NCBI GenBank assembly: GCA_019054805.1
Contig: JAHQIY010000029.1
Coordinates: 434,001 to 498,000, forward strand
Length of the DNA stretch: 64,000 bases
Direction of reading: 5' to 3'
Source: Brachionus manjavacas
Lineage: Eukaryota > Rotifera > Eurotatoria > Ploima > Brachionidae
In this document: positions 10,387 through 21,019 of the stretch, piece after piece
Numbering within the stretch: position 1 is the first letter of the stretch
Layout of the letters: every line of letters begins with the position of its first letter
Program-made: the position numbers and the translations under genes
Notes under the pieces: model-generated
The model's input: only the letters and a program-made list of their open reading frames with translations
Database searches by the model: none
Told to the model about the DNA's origin: nothing

Positions 10387-13077
10387 GCCGCTGAAAATGC
10401 TACACCTTAACTGCCAATCAATCGTCAAATCCCACAAAACCTTACAACTACTGAACATGACAAATAAACACCTACCAGATATAATTAGTTTAAATGAAAC
10501 ATTTCTAAAACCAGGAATCAATTTGGAATTAGAAAATTACTCAATTCTTAGAAACGATCGCCAAATCCAAAAAGGAGGAGGAACAGCCCTCTGCATCAGA
10601 AGTAATTTATCATTTAAACCACTAAACATTTCAAGCTCAACCAATGAAGTAACGGGCATAGTTACAAAACTTACCAACAATATATACCTTGCCATCTTTA
10701 GTATATACGTAAGCCCATCAAACCAACTCGATGAAAGTCTACTCAACACTATAATCAAAGACTATCCAAACTTTATTATCCTCGGTGACTTAAATGCAAG
10801 ACACAAATCCTGGAAATGTAAAATTGGAAACAAAAAAGGAAAGATTCTCGATGAAATTATACGAAGAAACCATCTCTCAATCTTAAATTGTGAGCAACCT
10901 ACATACAGGAGAAGCAAAAACATCCTTGACCTAAGCATCTGCTCCCAACAATTAACAAAATACTTCGCCTCTCATACTGTATTGAACGAATCCTTAAGTG
11001 ACCACCAGCCAACTTTAACCATAATGAATAATATTCAATCACCAACAAATATACAAACTCACAAATCGATCAACTGGACAAAATTCTATACCACTCTTTC
11101 AAACAACGAATCCAATCAACCGCAAATCTACACAGAAAAGCATTTAGACCAAGAAGCACTTAAAATAACAGCAGATATAAAAAGCGCCCTATCAACAGCG
11201 ACTCACACGTTTAACACTACATCTAAATTCAAGACAGCAAACATTCCCCCAGAACTTCTTAAACTAATCAAGCAGAAAAGAAAAATGCGTCGATTGTACC
11301 AAAAAACAAATTCGCCAATTCATAAAACATTAACCAATCTACTAGACCGCAAATGCAAAACAGAGCTAAAAAACTTTTACCAAAACCAAACACTCACTCA
11401 ATTCAAAGAACTAAACAATTTTAAACAATCGGATACGAAGCACTGGAAGCTACTAAACAAACTGGAACCGCAAAAAAACAATCATGAAGTCAACCAAAAA
11501 TTCAACTTTACAACAACATCCACCGATTTGGGTACCGCCGAAACTTTTGCATCAAATCTTGAACAAATTTTCAACATCGAATTATGTCCCGAACCAGCCA
11601 GCCAAATTCCAGCACCAATAGTAACACCAAGCGAAGTAATAACGAACAAAGAGCTAATCGATACACTAAAATCATCACGTAACAAAGCGTCACCAGGCCC
11701 TGATGGAATTAATAACAAAGCCCTCAAAAACTTGCCTACCAACTACATGTTCAAATTTTTAAATCTATTCAACTCGTCATTAAGATAAGGTCACATTCCA
11801 AAAATTTGGAAATTATCAACAATAACAATGATCCTCAAGAAAGGCAAACCATCCGAAAATTTTTCATCTTACAGACCTATTTCATTATTAAGCTGTATAG
11901 GCAAGTGGCTTGAAAAAATAATAAACAACAAGCTTAAAACATGGATAGAACAAGAGAAGGTTTTGCCACAAACACAATCAGGTTTCAGATCAGGCAAAAG
12001 TACTCAAGATCAAATCCTCAGACTAAACCAATCCATTATTAATGGATTTAATAAAAGAACCTAACACTAGCCGTGTTTTTCGACTTAGAGAAAGCATTTG
12101 ACAAAACTCCCCATTCAGGAATACTCGACTCAATCAGCTCACTTCAAATCAGTCCAAACATAAAAAAATGGGTAACTAGCTTTCTTGAAGACCGACATTT
12201 TCAAGTCAGAGTCAACAGCGCTGTCTCGTCAACTAGGAAAATAACATGCGGAGTTCCACAAGGGAGCTGTCTTTCTCCAACTCTTTTTATCATTTACTTT
12301 AGCCAAATCTCCAAACACATACCATTTTCAGTAAACCATGCTCTCTTCGCAGACGACCTAGCAATTTGGGCCTCAGGCCGTAACCTTAAAGAAATCACTC
12401 AAAAATCCAATCAGCCATCAACAGCATTAACAACTTCTGCAACACCAAAGGCTTCACGATAAACAAATCCAAGACCAACTACACTACATTCACAACTGCC
12501 GGATATCGAAAAACATACAACGATAAATACTCAACCGAACTCTTTTTAGACAATCAAAAAATTCCTCTTGAACCGTTTCCAACATTCCTCGGAATCAAAC
12601 TAGACCCAAAACTTAATTACAAACAGCATCTTACAACTATCACCCAAAAACAAATAACAAAAATAAATCTAATTAAAAAGATAAAAAATCTCAAATTCAA
12701 AAAACGGTACCAAACTATGCAAAATTGTCTACAATTCACTTATCCGATCCCTGCTCGACTATTGCCTAGTAATCGCTAACACTGGCACCCAAAAAATTAG
12801 CAACGATATACAAAAAATACAAAACAAAATACTGAAAATTATTAAAAAATTCCCACTCAAAACTTCAATCGAATCAATACACAAACACTTCAACATGACT
12901 AAACTTGACACCCGACTAAAACAGCTATTTCTCAAATTCGTAACCGGAAAAAAACGAAATGACCTACTCTTCGACGAACTCAGAACCTACATAACAGAAA
13001 CCACATGCAATACGCACAATAAAAGATTCTTGACTCCCTTCGACGCTGTCATAGAACAGTTCGATCTCACACAATAA
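10370..13077 (+). pseudogene. LINE B ORF2 (endonuclease-reverse transcriptase), broken
   Basis: The endonuclease is intact over about 230 residues (counted from the ATG at 10,325): HLNCQS (Asn29), SLNETF (Glu58), LGDLNARHKSW (Asp155, Asn157) and LSDHQP (Asp226, His227). Reverse transcriptase follows: SPGPDGINNKALKNLP, YRPISLLSCIGKWLEKI, QSGFRSGKSTQDQ, FFDLEKAFDKTPH, CGVPQGSCLSP and LFADDLAIW. A TAA at 11,786 and frameshifts near 12,063, 12,460 and 12,700 break it; the thumb region (FLGIKLDPKLNYKQH) and a C-terminal frame (12,895-13,077) remain. Translation probably starts at MKMNNNKPLKM (10,370) or 10,325. Jockey/I-type by motif. Confidence 0.88.
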
Positions 13078-13275
13078 AAACTATTTATTTACAATCATTT
13101 ACTTATTTATTCTTTTTTTTTTTTTTTTTTTTTTTAACAATTTTATATTCTCTATAGTCAATTGTAAAATTATATTCTAAATTATTATCTAAAGAATGCA
13201 GGCTGAAAAGAAGGTTTACATCGTTCTGAACTGCCTGGGGCCTCGGCCCAAATTATATTTTAAAAAAAAAAAAAT
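13078..13275 (+). other. LINE B 3' UTR with GC-rich terminal hairpin
   Basis: After the stop there is a T-run (about 13,112-13,134), then AT-rich sequence and a conspicuous GC island, GCCTGGGGCCTCGGCCCAAA. GGGC/GCCC can pair around a CTCG tetraloop. An A-run and the 85-bp flank follow. This is the likely recognition structure for the element's reverse transcriptase. Confidence 0.6.
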
Positions 13276-13360
13276 ATATATTTTTTTAATTGACAACAAA
13301 TAAAGTACTCATCCAATTAGTAAATGACAATTAGTAATGTGAAATTCTTTCTAATAAAAG
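13276..13360. repeat. 85-bp direct repeat, right flank of LINE B
   Basis: Second copy of 10,020-10,104. It runs straight on into the 5' region of LINE C1 (tgaacatttttatataag), so before B inserted, the duplicated segment was contiguous with C1. Confidence 0.85.
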
Positions 13361-13405
13361 TGAACATTTTTATATAAGAGAAATTTAACAATCTTTGAAA
13401 GCCTA

Positions 13406-14347
13406 ATGTCGGAATTAAACCCAGAACAACTTTCATCACCGATCTCAATATCGCCATTCCAGTCTCAAAAAACCTGGATATTGATCTTTAAAAACAGTCC
13501 AAAGTTTCTATTTGACAGAGAGCTAACTATTGATGGGATAATAACTTTGGCAAAAGATGCTAGTATCCCTGATAAATTACCTTCAAACAACCCCCCTCTG
13601 GAAGTGACCATGACAGCAAATCTAAGATTTCATTGGCTTTCACCTAATTTTGATCATAGTAAAATTAAAGAATTCCTTGAAAATAACTTAAAGATCAGCA
13701 AAAAGTTTACTATACAATCTATATCCAATGAAAATTACAATTTCGAGAATTTTACTCAGGTTACTAACGGAGTGATTAAAGTTACAATTAAGTACGATCT
13801 AATTGATCACGACGATTTCATTGACATTGCCGGAACTTGTAACATCGAAAGCCAGAGATGCCTTGTTCAACTAGCAGGATATTATAAACGATGTAATTTT
13901 TGCAAAAAATTTGGTCACATTCACTCAGGATGTGAATCTTTTAAGAAATTGTGCAAAAAATGTTCAGCGAGAGGTCATGAAGAAGCAGAATGTAATACTG
14001 CGAATTATTTAGCTTCAAAACTACTTGAAAATTATACAGAATGTAGTGAAGAAATAGTTGATATGGATGAAGTTCTTGAAGATGAAGTTGCCCCAAATGA
14101 TCCAGCGATTGACTATTTTGAATTTGATGGAATTAATCAAGATTTAAAAAACCTAAAAAATGTAGTCAATGAGAATTTTAGTGAAGAATCTGCTACAAAG
14201 AAGTCCATATCAAGTATCCCTGTTGCAAAAATTAATACAGCGCCTATTAATACCGGCCAGACAGTAAATAAATCAAATGTTCCAGTGCCTAATAAGAAAA
14301 CAAATTCTCTAAAATCAAAGAATGAAAAGGCTCAATCTTTCTTTTGA
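13406..14347 (+). CDS. LINE C ORF1, gag-like protein with two CCHC knuckles
   Basis: 313 residues, uninterrupted. The N-terminal 150 residues have no motif I recognise by eye (the family often has an RRM-like fold here). Two retroviral-type zinc knuckles follow: C163-C166-H171-C176 and C183-C186-H191-C196 (CX2CX4HX4C). The C-terminal 110 residues are acidic, then Lys/Asn-rich. Such proteins bind the element RNA and build the ribonucleoprotein. The ATG at 13,406 (MSELNPEQLS) is the first in frame, preceded by an AT-rich leader. The true C-terminus may be lost: a deletion appears to fuse the end of ORF1 to the middle of ORF2, since a full copy should have the whole endonuclease in between. Confidence 0.8.
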   Translation: MSELNPEQLSSPISISPFQSQKTWILIFKNSPKFLFDRELTIDGIITLAKDASIPDKLPSNNPPLEVTMTANLRFHWLSPNFDHSKIKEFLENNLKISKKFTIQSISNENYNFENFTQVTNGVIKVTIKYDLIDHDDFIDIAGTCNIESQRCLVQLAGYYKRCNFCKKFGHIHSGCESFKKLCKKCSARGHEEAECNTANYLASKLLENYTECSEEIVDMDEVLEDEVAPNDPAIDYFEFDGINQDLKNLKNVVNENFSEESATKKSISSIPVAKINTAPINTGQTVNKSNVPVPNKKTNSLKSKNEKAQSFF

Positions 14348-16160
14348 ACTTTTCCTAGACATCTCAAGGAAATGTGGAAAATTTTTAATAGGGGGTGATC
14401 TGAATGCGAAGACTAAAAGTTTAGGTTGTTCTAGTGAAAATGAAAATGGTATTATCTTAGAGAAAATTATTAACAAGCTCAACCTCTCTGTAATCAATGA
14501 TAAAACACCATCATATAATAAATTTAAGTCAGATTATTATGAAATCCTAGATATTTTTTTAATACCATCCTTACTCTCTGTTGAATTTAAAGTTCTGATC
14601 GATCATGATATGTTGAGTGATCATTTTCCCATTCAGGCAGATATCTCAGTTGAACATTTGATTACAATTACTTCCTGTAATTCTATTTTTAATTTTAAAA
14701 AAGCAAATTGGCATCTCTACCAAGATTTACTTAAGTCTTCTGGTCATAATAATTATTATACGGAAAATATTGACGAACTAAATGAACGGATCTCAAAAAA
14801 TATCATTAATGCTGCTCAAAAAGTATACCCTTCCACTTTAAAAGGCTTTTTAAATCTAGCTTACCAAAAAATATAGTAAAATTAATTAAGGAAAGGAAAA
14901 AATTAAGAAGGCTTTTCCAAAAATCTAGATGTCTTTCTCTAAAGGTAGTCGTTAATAAGCTTACATCTGAGTAACGTCACAGTCTAAAAGGCTTTTTAAA
15001 TCTAGCTTACCAAAAAATATAGTAAAATTAATTAAGGAAAGGAAAAAGGTAAGAAGGCTTTTCCAAAAATCTAGATGTCTTTCTCTAAAGGTAGTCGTTA
15101 ATAAGCTTACATCTGAGCTACGTCACAGTCTAAAAGAATTTTGGAACCAAAACTGGCTCGAATTCATAAATAAAACAGGAAAAAATCCGCTGTCAAGTAG
15201 GCCTTTTTGGAGAAAAAATTAATAAGCTCAGATCAAAAACAATTTAAACGAGCCTATCACTCTTTTATAAATTAAAAATGCCTTAAAAAAACTAAAAGAA
15301 CTGGCAGGGTGTGGTCTAGATCGTATTCACAATCTAATGTTAAAAAACTTACCCAGAGTGACTCTAACTGAAATAAGTCAACTCTTTAACATGAGTTTGG
15401 AACTAAGCCAAGTGCCAAAATCCTGGAAAATAGCAACCATAACAATGATCCCTAAGAAATCTTCTCCTACTCAAGATCCAAATAACTATCGTCCAATTAG
15501 TATGACAAGTTGTCTTGGAAAGTTACTTGAGCGTATTATTTACGCCAGAATATATAATTTTCTTGAGAACTATAAATTACTCATAAATGAGCAATCAGGA
15601 TTTAGAAAACATAGGCGCACAGCGGATAATCTTTATTTTCTTATACAAAAAGTAGTAGATTCTTTTAATAGAAAGAAAAAAGTCTGCTGTTTATATTTTG
15701 ACATTTCTAAAGCTTTTGATAGAGTTTGGCACAATGGACTAATTTACAAGCTAATTTAAATTGACCTACCTTCTTATATTTTTTATTGGATAAGATCATT
15801 TCTGAACTTAAGATCTTTTAGAGTCAATGTAAATGGTCATCTAAGTGAGCAATATCCTATTAAATCAGGAGTCCCACAAGGGTCGGTAATCAGTCCACTT
15901 CTTTTTAGCATTTTTATAAATGACATACCAAAAAGGAACAAAACAAACTGCCAGTACTCTCTTCTTTTTGCAGATGATTTGGCTACTTTTTTTATTTTCA
16001 AAAAGATAGGAAATCTTGAAAACGTGATTAATAAGTACCTAAACGAAATTGAAAAATGGCTTTTCAAATGGAAAATGAAAATATCCGTTGAAAAGTCATG
16101 TTACATGATCTTTGAGAAAAAAACAAAAGTTAAAACCAATCTTATTCTTAAAATTAATAC
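14348..16160 (+). pseudogene. LINE C copy 1 ORF2, partial and broken
   Basis: Starts inside the endonuclease (FLIGGDLNAKTKSLGC, LSDHFPIQADIS), then a linker with a 146-bp tandem duplication and stops, then reverse transcriptase: SWKIATITMIPKKS, YRPISMTSCLGKLLERI, QSGFRKHRRTADN, FDISKAFDRVWHNG, SGVPQGSVISP and FADDLATF. Stops include one after LIYKLI at about 15,757. Compared with family A, the first ~150 residues of the endonuclease are missing and the linker/finger region around 15,200-15,300 is shortened. Not functional. Confidence 0.85.
14840..15131 (+). repeat. 146-bp tandem duplication inside LINE C1
   Basis: 14,840-14,985 and 14,986-15,131 are near-identical (the clearest differences are aaaattaag/aaaggtaag and gagtaacg/gagctacg). 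The junctions share AAAAG, which suggests replication slippage or microhomology-mediated duplication after insertion. Confidence 0.9.
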
Positions 16161-16178
16161 CAATCTTTTTTTTTTTAG

Positions 16179-16555
16179 ATCCGTTCAAATATCAGTAGAA
16201 AAAGTTTACAATCAAAAAATCAATCTGAAAACTTTGGTAGCAGATTGTGATGATGCCATCACAAATGGATTCAAACAAGTATTTTCATTAGAAAAACGAG
16301 TAACTTGCTGGGCACATGTACGATTCACGATTGACAAAAAAGAAAACAAGATCGTGTCTACAACATCAACCATTTGACTGCATTAAGAACGAAGAAAATG
16401 CTATTCTTGAATTTGACCAAGACTCTGATATAGAATCAGAACCAACTCCAAAATCATCTAAAAAACAAAAGCCAAATGATGCAGTTTTTTGCAGATTTTT
16501 TTTAAGTTTTCTTTTACTAAATATGTTTTTTTTATTGATTAAATGGGAAAAATAA
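16179..16555 (+). pseudogene. MULE-type transposase exon fragment
   Basis: Directly after a T-run ending in a splice-acceptor-like TTTTAG comes a frame with LKTLVADCDDAITNGF and, 13 residues on, TCWAHV. In Mutator-like (MULE) transposases this is the second catalytic Asp region (..D..AI.NGF..) followed by the CxxH-type motif. A frameshift near 16,325 leads into a C-terminal tail with acidic residues (EFDQDSDIESEP) and Lys-rich sequence, ending by 16,550. Only the last exon or two remain. The N-terminal and first-Asp parts of a similar protein are at 25,020-26,945, but whether it is the same family copy cannot be told. Confidence 0.6.
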
Positions 16556-16860
16556 AATTTTTTTGGTATTTTTACTTATTATGCTTATTTTAAATAAAAA
16601 AATGGACACAATATTAACTTTATTATTTTTTTTATTTTTTTTGGGATTTTTATTAATTCTGTGGAATTTTTACTAAAAATATTGTGCATTATTATATTAA
16701 GACTCCTTAAAAAATCAAATTAACAATATTAAACAAAAAATCATATCCAAATATTCATTTTAAGAATGGAAATTTGAAATTTTAAGAGAAAGTACCGAAA
16801 GTTTTATCTTTGAGACTTTATAATTGATGTAAAGATTATAAAAGGGAAATTATTTATACA
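16556..16860. other. AT-rich spacer
   Basis: Very T- and A-rich sequence following the MULE fragment, probably its 3' UTR and flank. No coding, repeat or RNA signal seen. Confidence 0.5.
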
Positions 16861-18140
16861 AGAATATACAATTTTCTTGAAAGAAATAACCTACTTATTA
16901 ATGAGCAATCAGGATTTAGAAAACATAGGCGCACAGCGGATAATCTTTATTTTCTTATACAAAAAGTAGTAGATTCTTTTAATAGAAAGAAAAAAGTCTG
17001 CTGTTTATATTTTGACATTTCTAAAGCTTTTGATAAAGTTTGGCATGATGGACTAATTTATAAGCTAATTAAATTTAATCTTCCTCCTTTTCTTATTTAC
17101 TGGATCAGACCATTTCTCTATTCCAGATCTTTTATAGTAAAAGTAAGCGGACATTTGAGTGACCAATACTCAATTAAAGCAGGGGTTCCACAAGGATCAG
17201 TAATTAGTCCGCTTCTTTTCAGCATTTTCATAAATGACGTACCTAAAAGAAAAAAGACTAATAGCCAATACTCTCTTCTTTTTGCAGATGACTTGGCTAC
17301 CTTTTTTAAAAAAGAAAGGGAATCTCGAGAGTTTAATTAATATGTACTTAAAAGAAATTGAAAAATGGCTTTTCAAATGGAAAATGAAAATTTCTGGTGA
17401 AAAGTCATGTTACACGATCTTTGCAAAAAACTCTAGAGAAAAAACCAATCTTGACCTAAAATTATATGAAAACAGTTTAAATCTAAAATAAAAAGTAAAG
17501 TTCTTAGGAATTACATTAGACTCAAAACTTAAATTTAGTTTAATGGTGGATGAGATAAAAGAGCGCTGTAACTCAAGACAAAATATTGTTAAATATCTAT
17601 CGAATAAAAAATGGGGCCTTAAACCCAAAAAATTAGGAAATCTATACAAATCCTTAATAGGATCAATTCTCGATTATGCTTTTCCTTGTTTAAATTCACT
17701 CACAGAAACTAAATTAAAAAAAAATACAAGTGATTCAAAATTCAGCAGTAAGATCCATCTTGATACTGAAATATGATTCTCCTTCCAATATAATGCATCA
17801 CGAGGCCTTTAATAAACTAAATTTTTAACAGTCTCGAATCGACTGTTTGAGTTGAGTGAGACATTGATCGTCAAACTAGTGGGAGAATATAGAGAAGGTT
17901 TCGAATCAAGATATATCGAAATCCATTGTGTAATTGCTACCTAACAATTTCTTCCTTTTTTCCCCGAAAAATCAGACATTTAAAAATATGTATCCTATTT
18001 TTATCTATTTCAATTATCTATTTTTAACTTTCTTTTAATTTAACTTATTTTAACTAATTATTCTTTTTTTTTTCTTATTTTTTTTTTTTTTTTTTTAATA
18101 TGAAGGAGCCTTAGCTCGGTACAGATATACAAATAAATAA
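16861..18140 (+). mobile_element. LINE C copy 2, 5'-truncated 3' half
   Basis: Starts within the reverse transcriptase (QSGFRKHRRTADNLYF), overlapping in content with 15,560-16,130 of copy 1. FDISKAFDKVWHDG, AGVPQGSVISP and FADDLATF are present. Frameshifts occur near 17,320 and 17,490-17,545, and again near 17,720; there is a deletion after FELSE near 17,860. The 3' end has a T-run (18,071-18,093), GAAGGAGCCTTAGCTCGGTA (GAGC-CTTA-GCTC hairpin) and an ACAAATAAATAAATAAA tail. Copies 1 and 2 are separate insertions, since they overlap by about 570 bases of element sequence. Confidence 0.88.
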
Positions 18141-18149
18141 ATAAAAGGA

Positions 18150-18575
18150 AAATAAATGAAAAAGTGCAAATAATTTAAAAAAAGTCACGTTGCATTATCT
18201 GAAAGAACATTAGCTCAAAACAGATAATCAAATAAAAAATTACCATGCCTTATTTGAGTAATTAATTTGAGTTTTATTTCTCAGATAAATTTTTGAAATT
18301 TTTTTATTTTTTAAATACTAAAAATCGTATACAACTCCAAAAAAATAAAATCAAATAAGCAAATAATTTTTTAGGGAAAAAAAACAAAAAGTTTATTAAA
18401 CATTTTAAATTACCATGCTAGATCATAATTTGAATTTATGTAAGTAGTATAAATTTGATTTGAAAAGAACATATCTTTAAAATTTATGATAAATTAATTT
18501 TAGAAATTGAAATTATCAAAATAATTGAAGCAGCAAATAAATGCGATGATTGTTTATTGAAAAGCTGATCAAGCA
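18150..18575. other. AT-rich region with a degraded LINE tail
   Basis: At 18,197-18,240 the sequence ctgaaagaacattagctc, then aaaacagataatcaaataaaa, looks like a decayed LINE A/C 3' terminus. The rest is A/T-rich with no gene. Confidence 0.4.
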
Positions 18576-19390
18576 TAACTCTTTCAGCAAAAAAAAACAA
18601 GATTTGATTAGAAAGCTAATATAATCACATGAAACTGGTTACTATGAGTTATCGTACCTGAGTCTAAGAATACTATGAGTTTTGTGACTTGAAGTTTTTT
18701 TATGTTTTTTAATTTTTTTTTTGTACAAGAAAATGAGTAATTAATAATGTAACCGATAAGAGATTTGTAGATTGAACTGAGACCCCAATTTTTATAGGGC
18801 AGAATTTTAATAATATATAGCCTTGATTGGCATTTCTGCTTAATTTAATCAACTTGATGATTATTAAGATTATTAATGATTATTAAGGTTTAGAAGTTTG
18901 TCAAATGTGATTCTCAGAAATTTTATGGATTTAAATATGGCAAGATTTTGCCAAACAAAGAGAGCTCTAATTTAGGAATACTGTTACTTTTGGAAAATAA
19001 TATGGAAGAGGATTTTTCTATTGAGAAGAGGAGAGGAGAGGGCTTTTAACTGATCCTTGTGGGACACCAGCTTTTATTTTAAATGAACCATTTTGTGAGC
19101 TATTTGTGTTTAATTTGAAGTGTCTAGAACTGAGAAAGGATATTATCCAAAGGATGATATAATCTGGCACCTTTAGCTTAATAAGTTTAAATATAAGATC
19201 ATTTTGCCAGACTCGATCAAATACTTTTGAGATATAAAGAGAAATACCACGCGTGTTTTTTTTAATCTATTGAACGAGTCGATAAATTTTTGTGTGATAA
19301 ACATTAAAGTGGGGATCATAGAAACATGGGCAACTTTCCATCCATTCTGGACGATTTATTTGCTGAGACTTACAGTGTTGTACTTTAAAC
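18575..19390 (-). pseudogene. Degenerate LINE reverse transcriptase (Jockey-like)
   Basis: Minus-strand frames show NGWKVAHVSMIP (equivalent of SWKIATITMIP) near 19,330, then SFNRLKKTRVVFLYISKVFD, RVWQNDLIFKLIKLK, and KIKAGVPQGS near 19,070. The part between MIP and SFNR (the YRPIS...TADN region) is deleted, and downstream sequence after AGVPQGS is riddled with stops. It is an old relative of families A and C. The Tc1/mariner fragment abuts it upstream. Confidence 0.7.
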
Positions 19391-19400
19391 CGCATCACAG

Positions 19401-19517
19401 GTAAAATTACATTTATTTACGTAAAATTACATTTATTTGTAAATAAATGTAATTTTACATTTATTTACATTTATTTATTGTAAATTACATTTATTTGTAA
19501 ATAAATGTAATTTTACA
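19401..19517. repeat. Nested palindrome of GTAAAATTACATTTATTT units
   Basis: 19,421-19,458 is an inverted repeat with 18-bp arms around GT. A second, slightly imperfect hairpin follows at 19,480-19,516, and a direct repeat of the arm precedes it at 19,401. The block sits at the 3' edge of the mariner pseudogene. It could form strong hairpins; origin unknown. Confidence 0.8.
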
Positions 19518-20175
19518 GACTCATTCTTGCACTTCGATTTCCTTTGAAATTGTTTTGGCTCGTGCCAGACCATCTCAATCGGGTTCAAATCGGCTGATCT
19601 AGGTGGAGAATGAATCTTTCAAAATTTATTTTATCGCGAGTTGGTTATTGAGTTTTTTTCCAGAAAAGCCAAAAATTCTTTTGACTTATGCTTTGGATAA
19701 TTGTCTTGATGGAGAACAAAGTCATAATCAACATTTAATACGCCAAAATGCAGTTAAAAAGTCTGCTAATATCTCATTATACATTTTAGCATTCATGTTA
19801 TTTTTGAATAACTTTCAATATTAACTTTTGTTTTTTGATTTAAAAAATTAAATTGAACTCACAGCTAGCTAAGTTACACATTTGAATGATATCCCACCCC
19901 AGATATTAATTTTAGTTGTGACAACTCGGGACTTTACAAACATGTTAGGAGCAAAGTTTGATACGGAGTTTAGAGATGATTATGATAAAACGCTCGGTTA
20001 TTACCCAAAAAATTGTCCAGGAATAATAAGCAAAATCAAAAGTAACCTTTAAATATTCAAAAAAGATTCTTTTTGAAAAGGTATTTTAAGTTGATTTGGC
20101 TAAATTGGTTACGGTTGATATGTCGTTTGATGAGTGCTGGAAGAAGGCTGAAAAATGTTTGATTACCGAAAGATC
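19518..20175 (-). pseudogene. Tc1/mariner-type transposase remnant
   Basis: Minus-strand pieces in order: INIWGGISFKC (the VWGGIS motif) near 19,900, KMYNEILADFL near 19,780, DFVLHQDNYPKHKS (QDNxPKH with the second catalytic Asp) near 19,700, and HSPPRSADLNPIEMVW (SPDLNPIE motif with the third acidic residue) near 19,600. Several stops and frame changes occur. By my count 42 residues separate the QDN Asp from the NPIE Glu instead of the usual 34 of Tc1 proteins, but two stops lie in that stretch, so an indel after death is likely. The N-terminal DNA-binding domain is not recognisable. Confidence 0.75.
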
Positions 20176-20306
20176 AAAAAAAAAGAAATTTTTGGTTCTA
20201 AAATATAAATTTTATTAAGTAATCAAAATAAAATTTCTTTAAGATCAAAATTTTCTCAAAATACATTTTCTAACAATATTTTGTGTAAAATAATGTAATA
20301 AAATGT

Positions 20307-20874
20307 AAAAAAATTAGTGATGGGTCTTAACTTAACTAATTTAGTTTAGTGGGCTAAAATTAAGTCGACTAAAAACAAGTTAACTAATTCCTAGCCTACT
20401 TATTTTTAGTCGACTGAAATTTAGCCGACGATTTAGTTACAGCAAGAGTACAAAATAATGTGAAATAAACACATGTTTTTTGCGATGCAGATCTCAAAAT
20501 TAGTATTATTTTAAGAAAAAAATAGTTGTTGTGGGAGGAGTGAGATATCTTAGTGAGACAATATAGGGATAGCAGGAAATCATGGGGACGCAAGATATGA
20601 GGGGAGAAAAAGATAAAAATTTTAGAAAAAATTTATTTAACTTTTTTTTTATGGAAAATTAAATATTAATGAAGAAAAAATAGATACAATCAAATTACAA
20701 AAAAAAACAATGCTAATTTCTTTAAAGTTTAAGTCTTAGTTATAAATATTATTTTGTAAAAATTTTCCCATAACAATTGATTTTAAAAATTAAACTTTAT
20801 TTATTAATTTTAGTTAAGTCGACTAAAATTTAGTTAACTAAACCAAAGAGAAAACTCCCATCACTAAAAAAAAT
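20307..20874. mobile_element. Non-autonomous hAT-type element (MITE) with 8-bp TSD
   Basis: The element spans 20,315-20,866 and begins TAGTGATGGG and ends CCCATCACTA. Its subterminal regions are also inverted and rich in TAGTCGACT/AGTTAACTAA. The 8 bases AAAAAAAT flank both ends (20,307-20,314 and 20,867-20,874). TAGTGATGGG-like ends with 8-bp target duplications are typical of hAT elements. The inside has no transposase. Confidence 0.85.
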
Positions 20875-20908
<34 letters not shown>

Positions 20909-21015
20909 GACAAATAATAATAAGAATAAGCTACAGCAAGCAAGCTTGCGGAGATTACCTACTAGGAGGACATCTATGGTAGCCGAAATTGCGCAGAAAA
21001 CATGGAAAATAACAA
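20875..21015 (-). repeat. LINE 3' end with (AAT)n tail, minus strand
   Basis: An (AAT)n microsatellite (20,878-20,908) is followed by AAGACAAATAATAATAAGAATAAG and GCAAGCAAGCTTGCGG. Read on the minus strand this is a short hairpin-forming sequence followed by a trinucleotide tail, the layout of CR1-like LINE 3' ends. A comparable end is at 29,302-29,350. Confidence 0.5.
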
Positions 21016-21019
21016 ACAA

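Larger units (their letters stand above)
10105..13275 (+). mobile_element. LINE B, non-LTR retrotransposon, 5' truncated
   Basis: Begins inside ORF1 immediately after the 85-bp repeat and ends with an A-run just before the repeat's second copy. It carries the end of ORF1, a whole ORF2 and a 3' UTR with a T-run and a GGGC-CTCG-GCCC hairpin. Its coding sequence uses more C in third positions than families A and C, so it stands out from the local base composition, which suggests a different lineage or age. ORF2 has one nonsense codon and several frameshifts. Confidence 0.9.
13361..16160 (+). mobile_element. LINE C copy 1, Jockey-like, internally deleted and 3' truncated
   Basis: Contains a 5' leader, an intact ORF1 and an ORF2 that starts in the middle of the endonuclease and ends inside the thumb of the reverse transcriptase. 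A 146-bp tandem duplication and several frame breaks lie in the middle. It stops near 16,160 where a MULE transposase exon begins. Close relative of family A by ORF2 motifs, but with a different ORF1. Confidence 0.88.

Noticed and set aside
10122..10758. Minus-strand frames opposite LINE B ORF1/ORF2
   Set aside because: Antisense shadows; the plus strand carries the endonuclease motifs.
19560..19600. GGTTCAAATC resembling a tRNA B box
   Set aside because: It is the antisense of the LNPIE codons of the mariner transposase; no cloverleaf around it.
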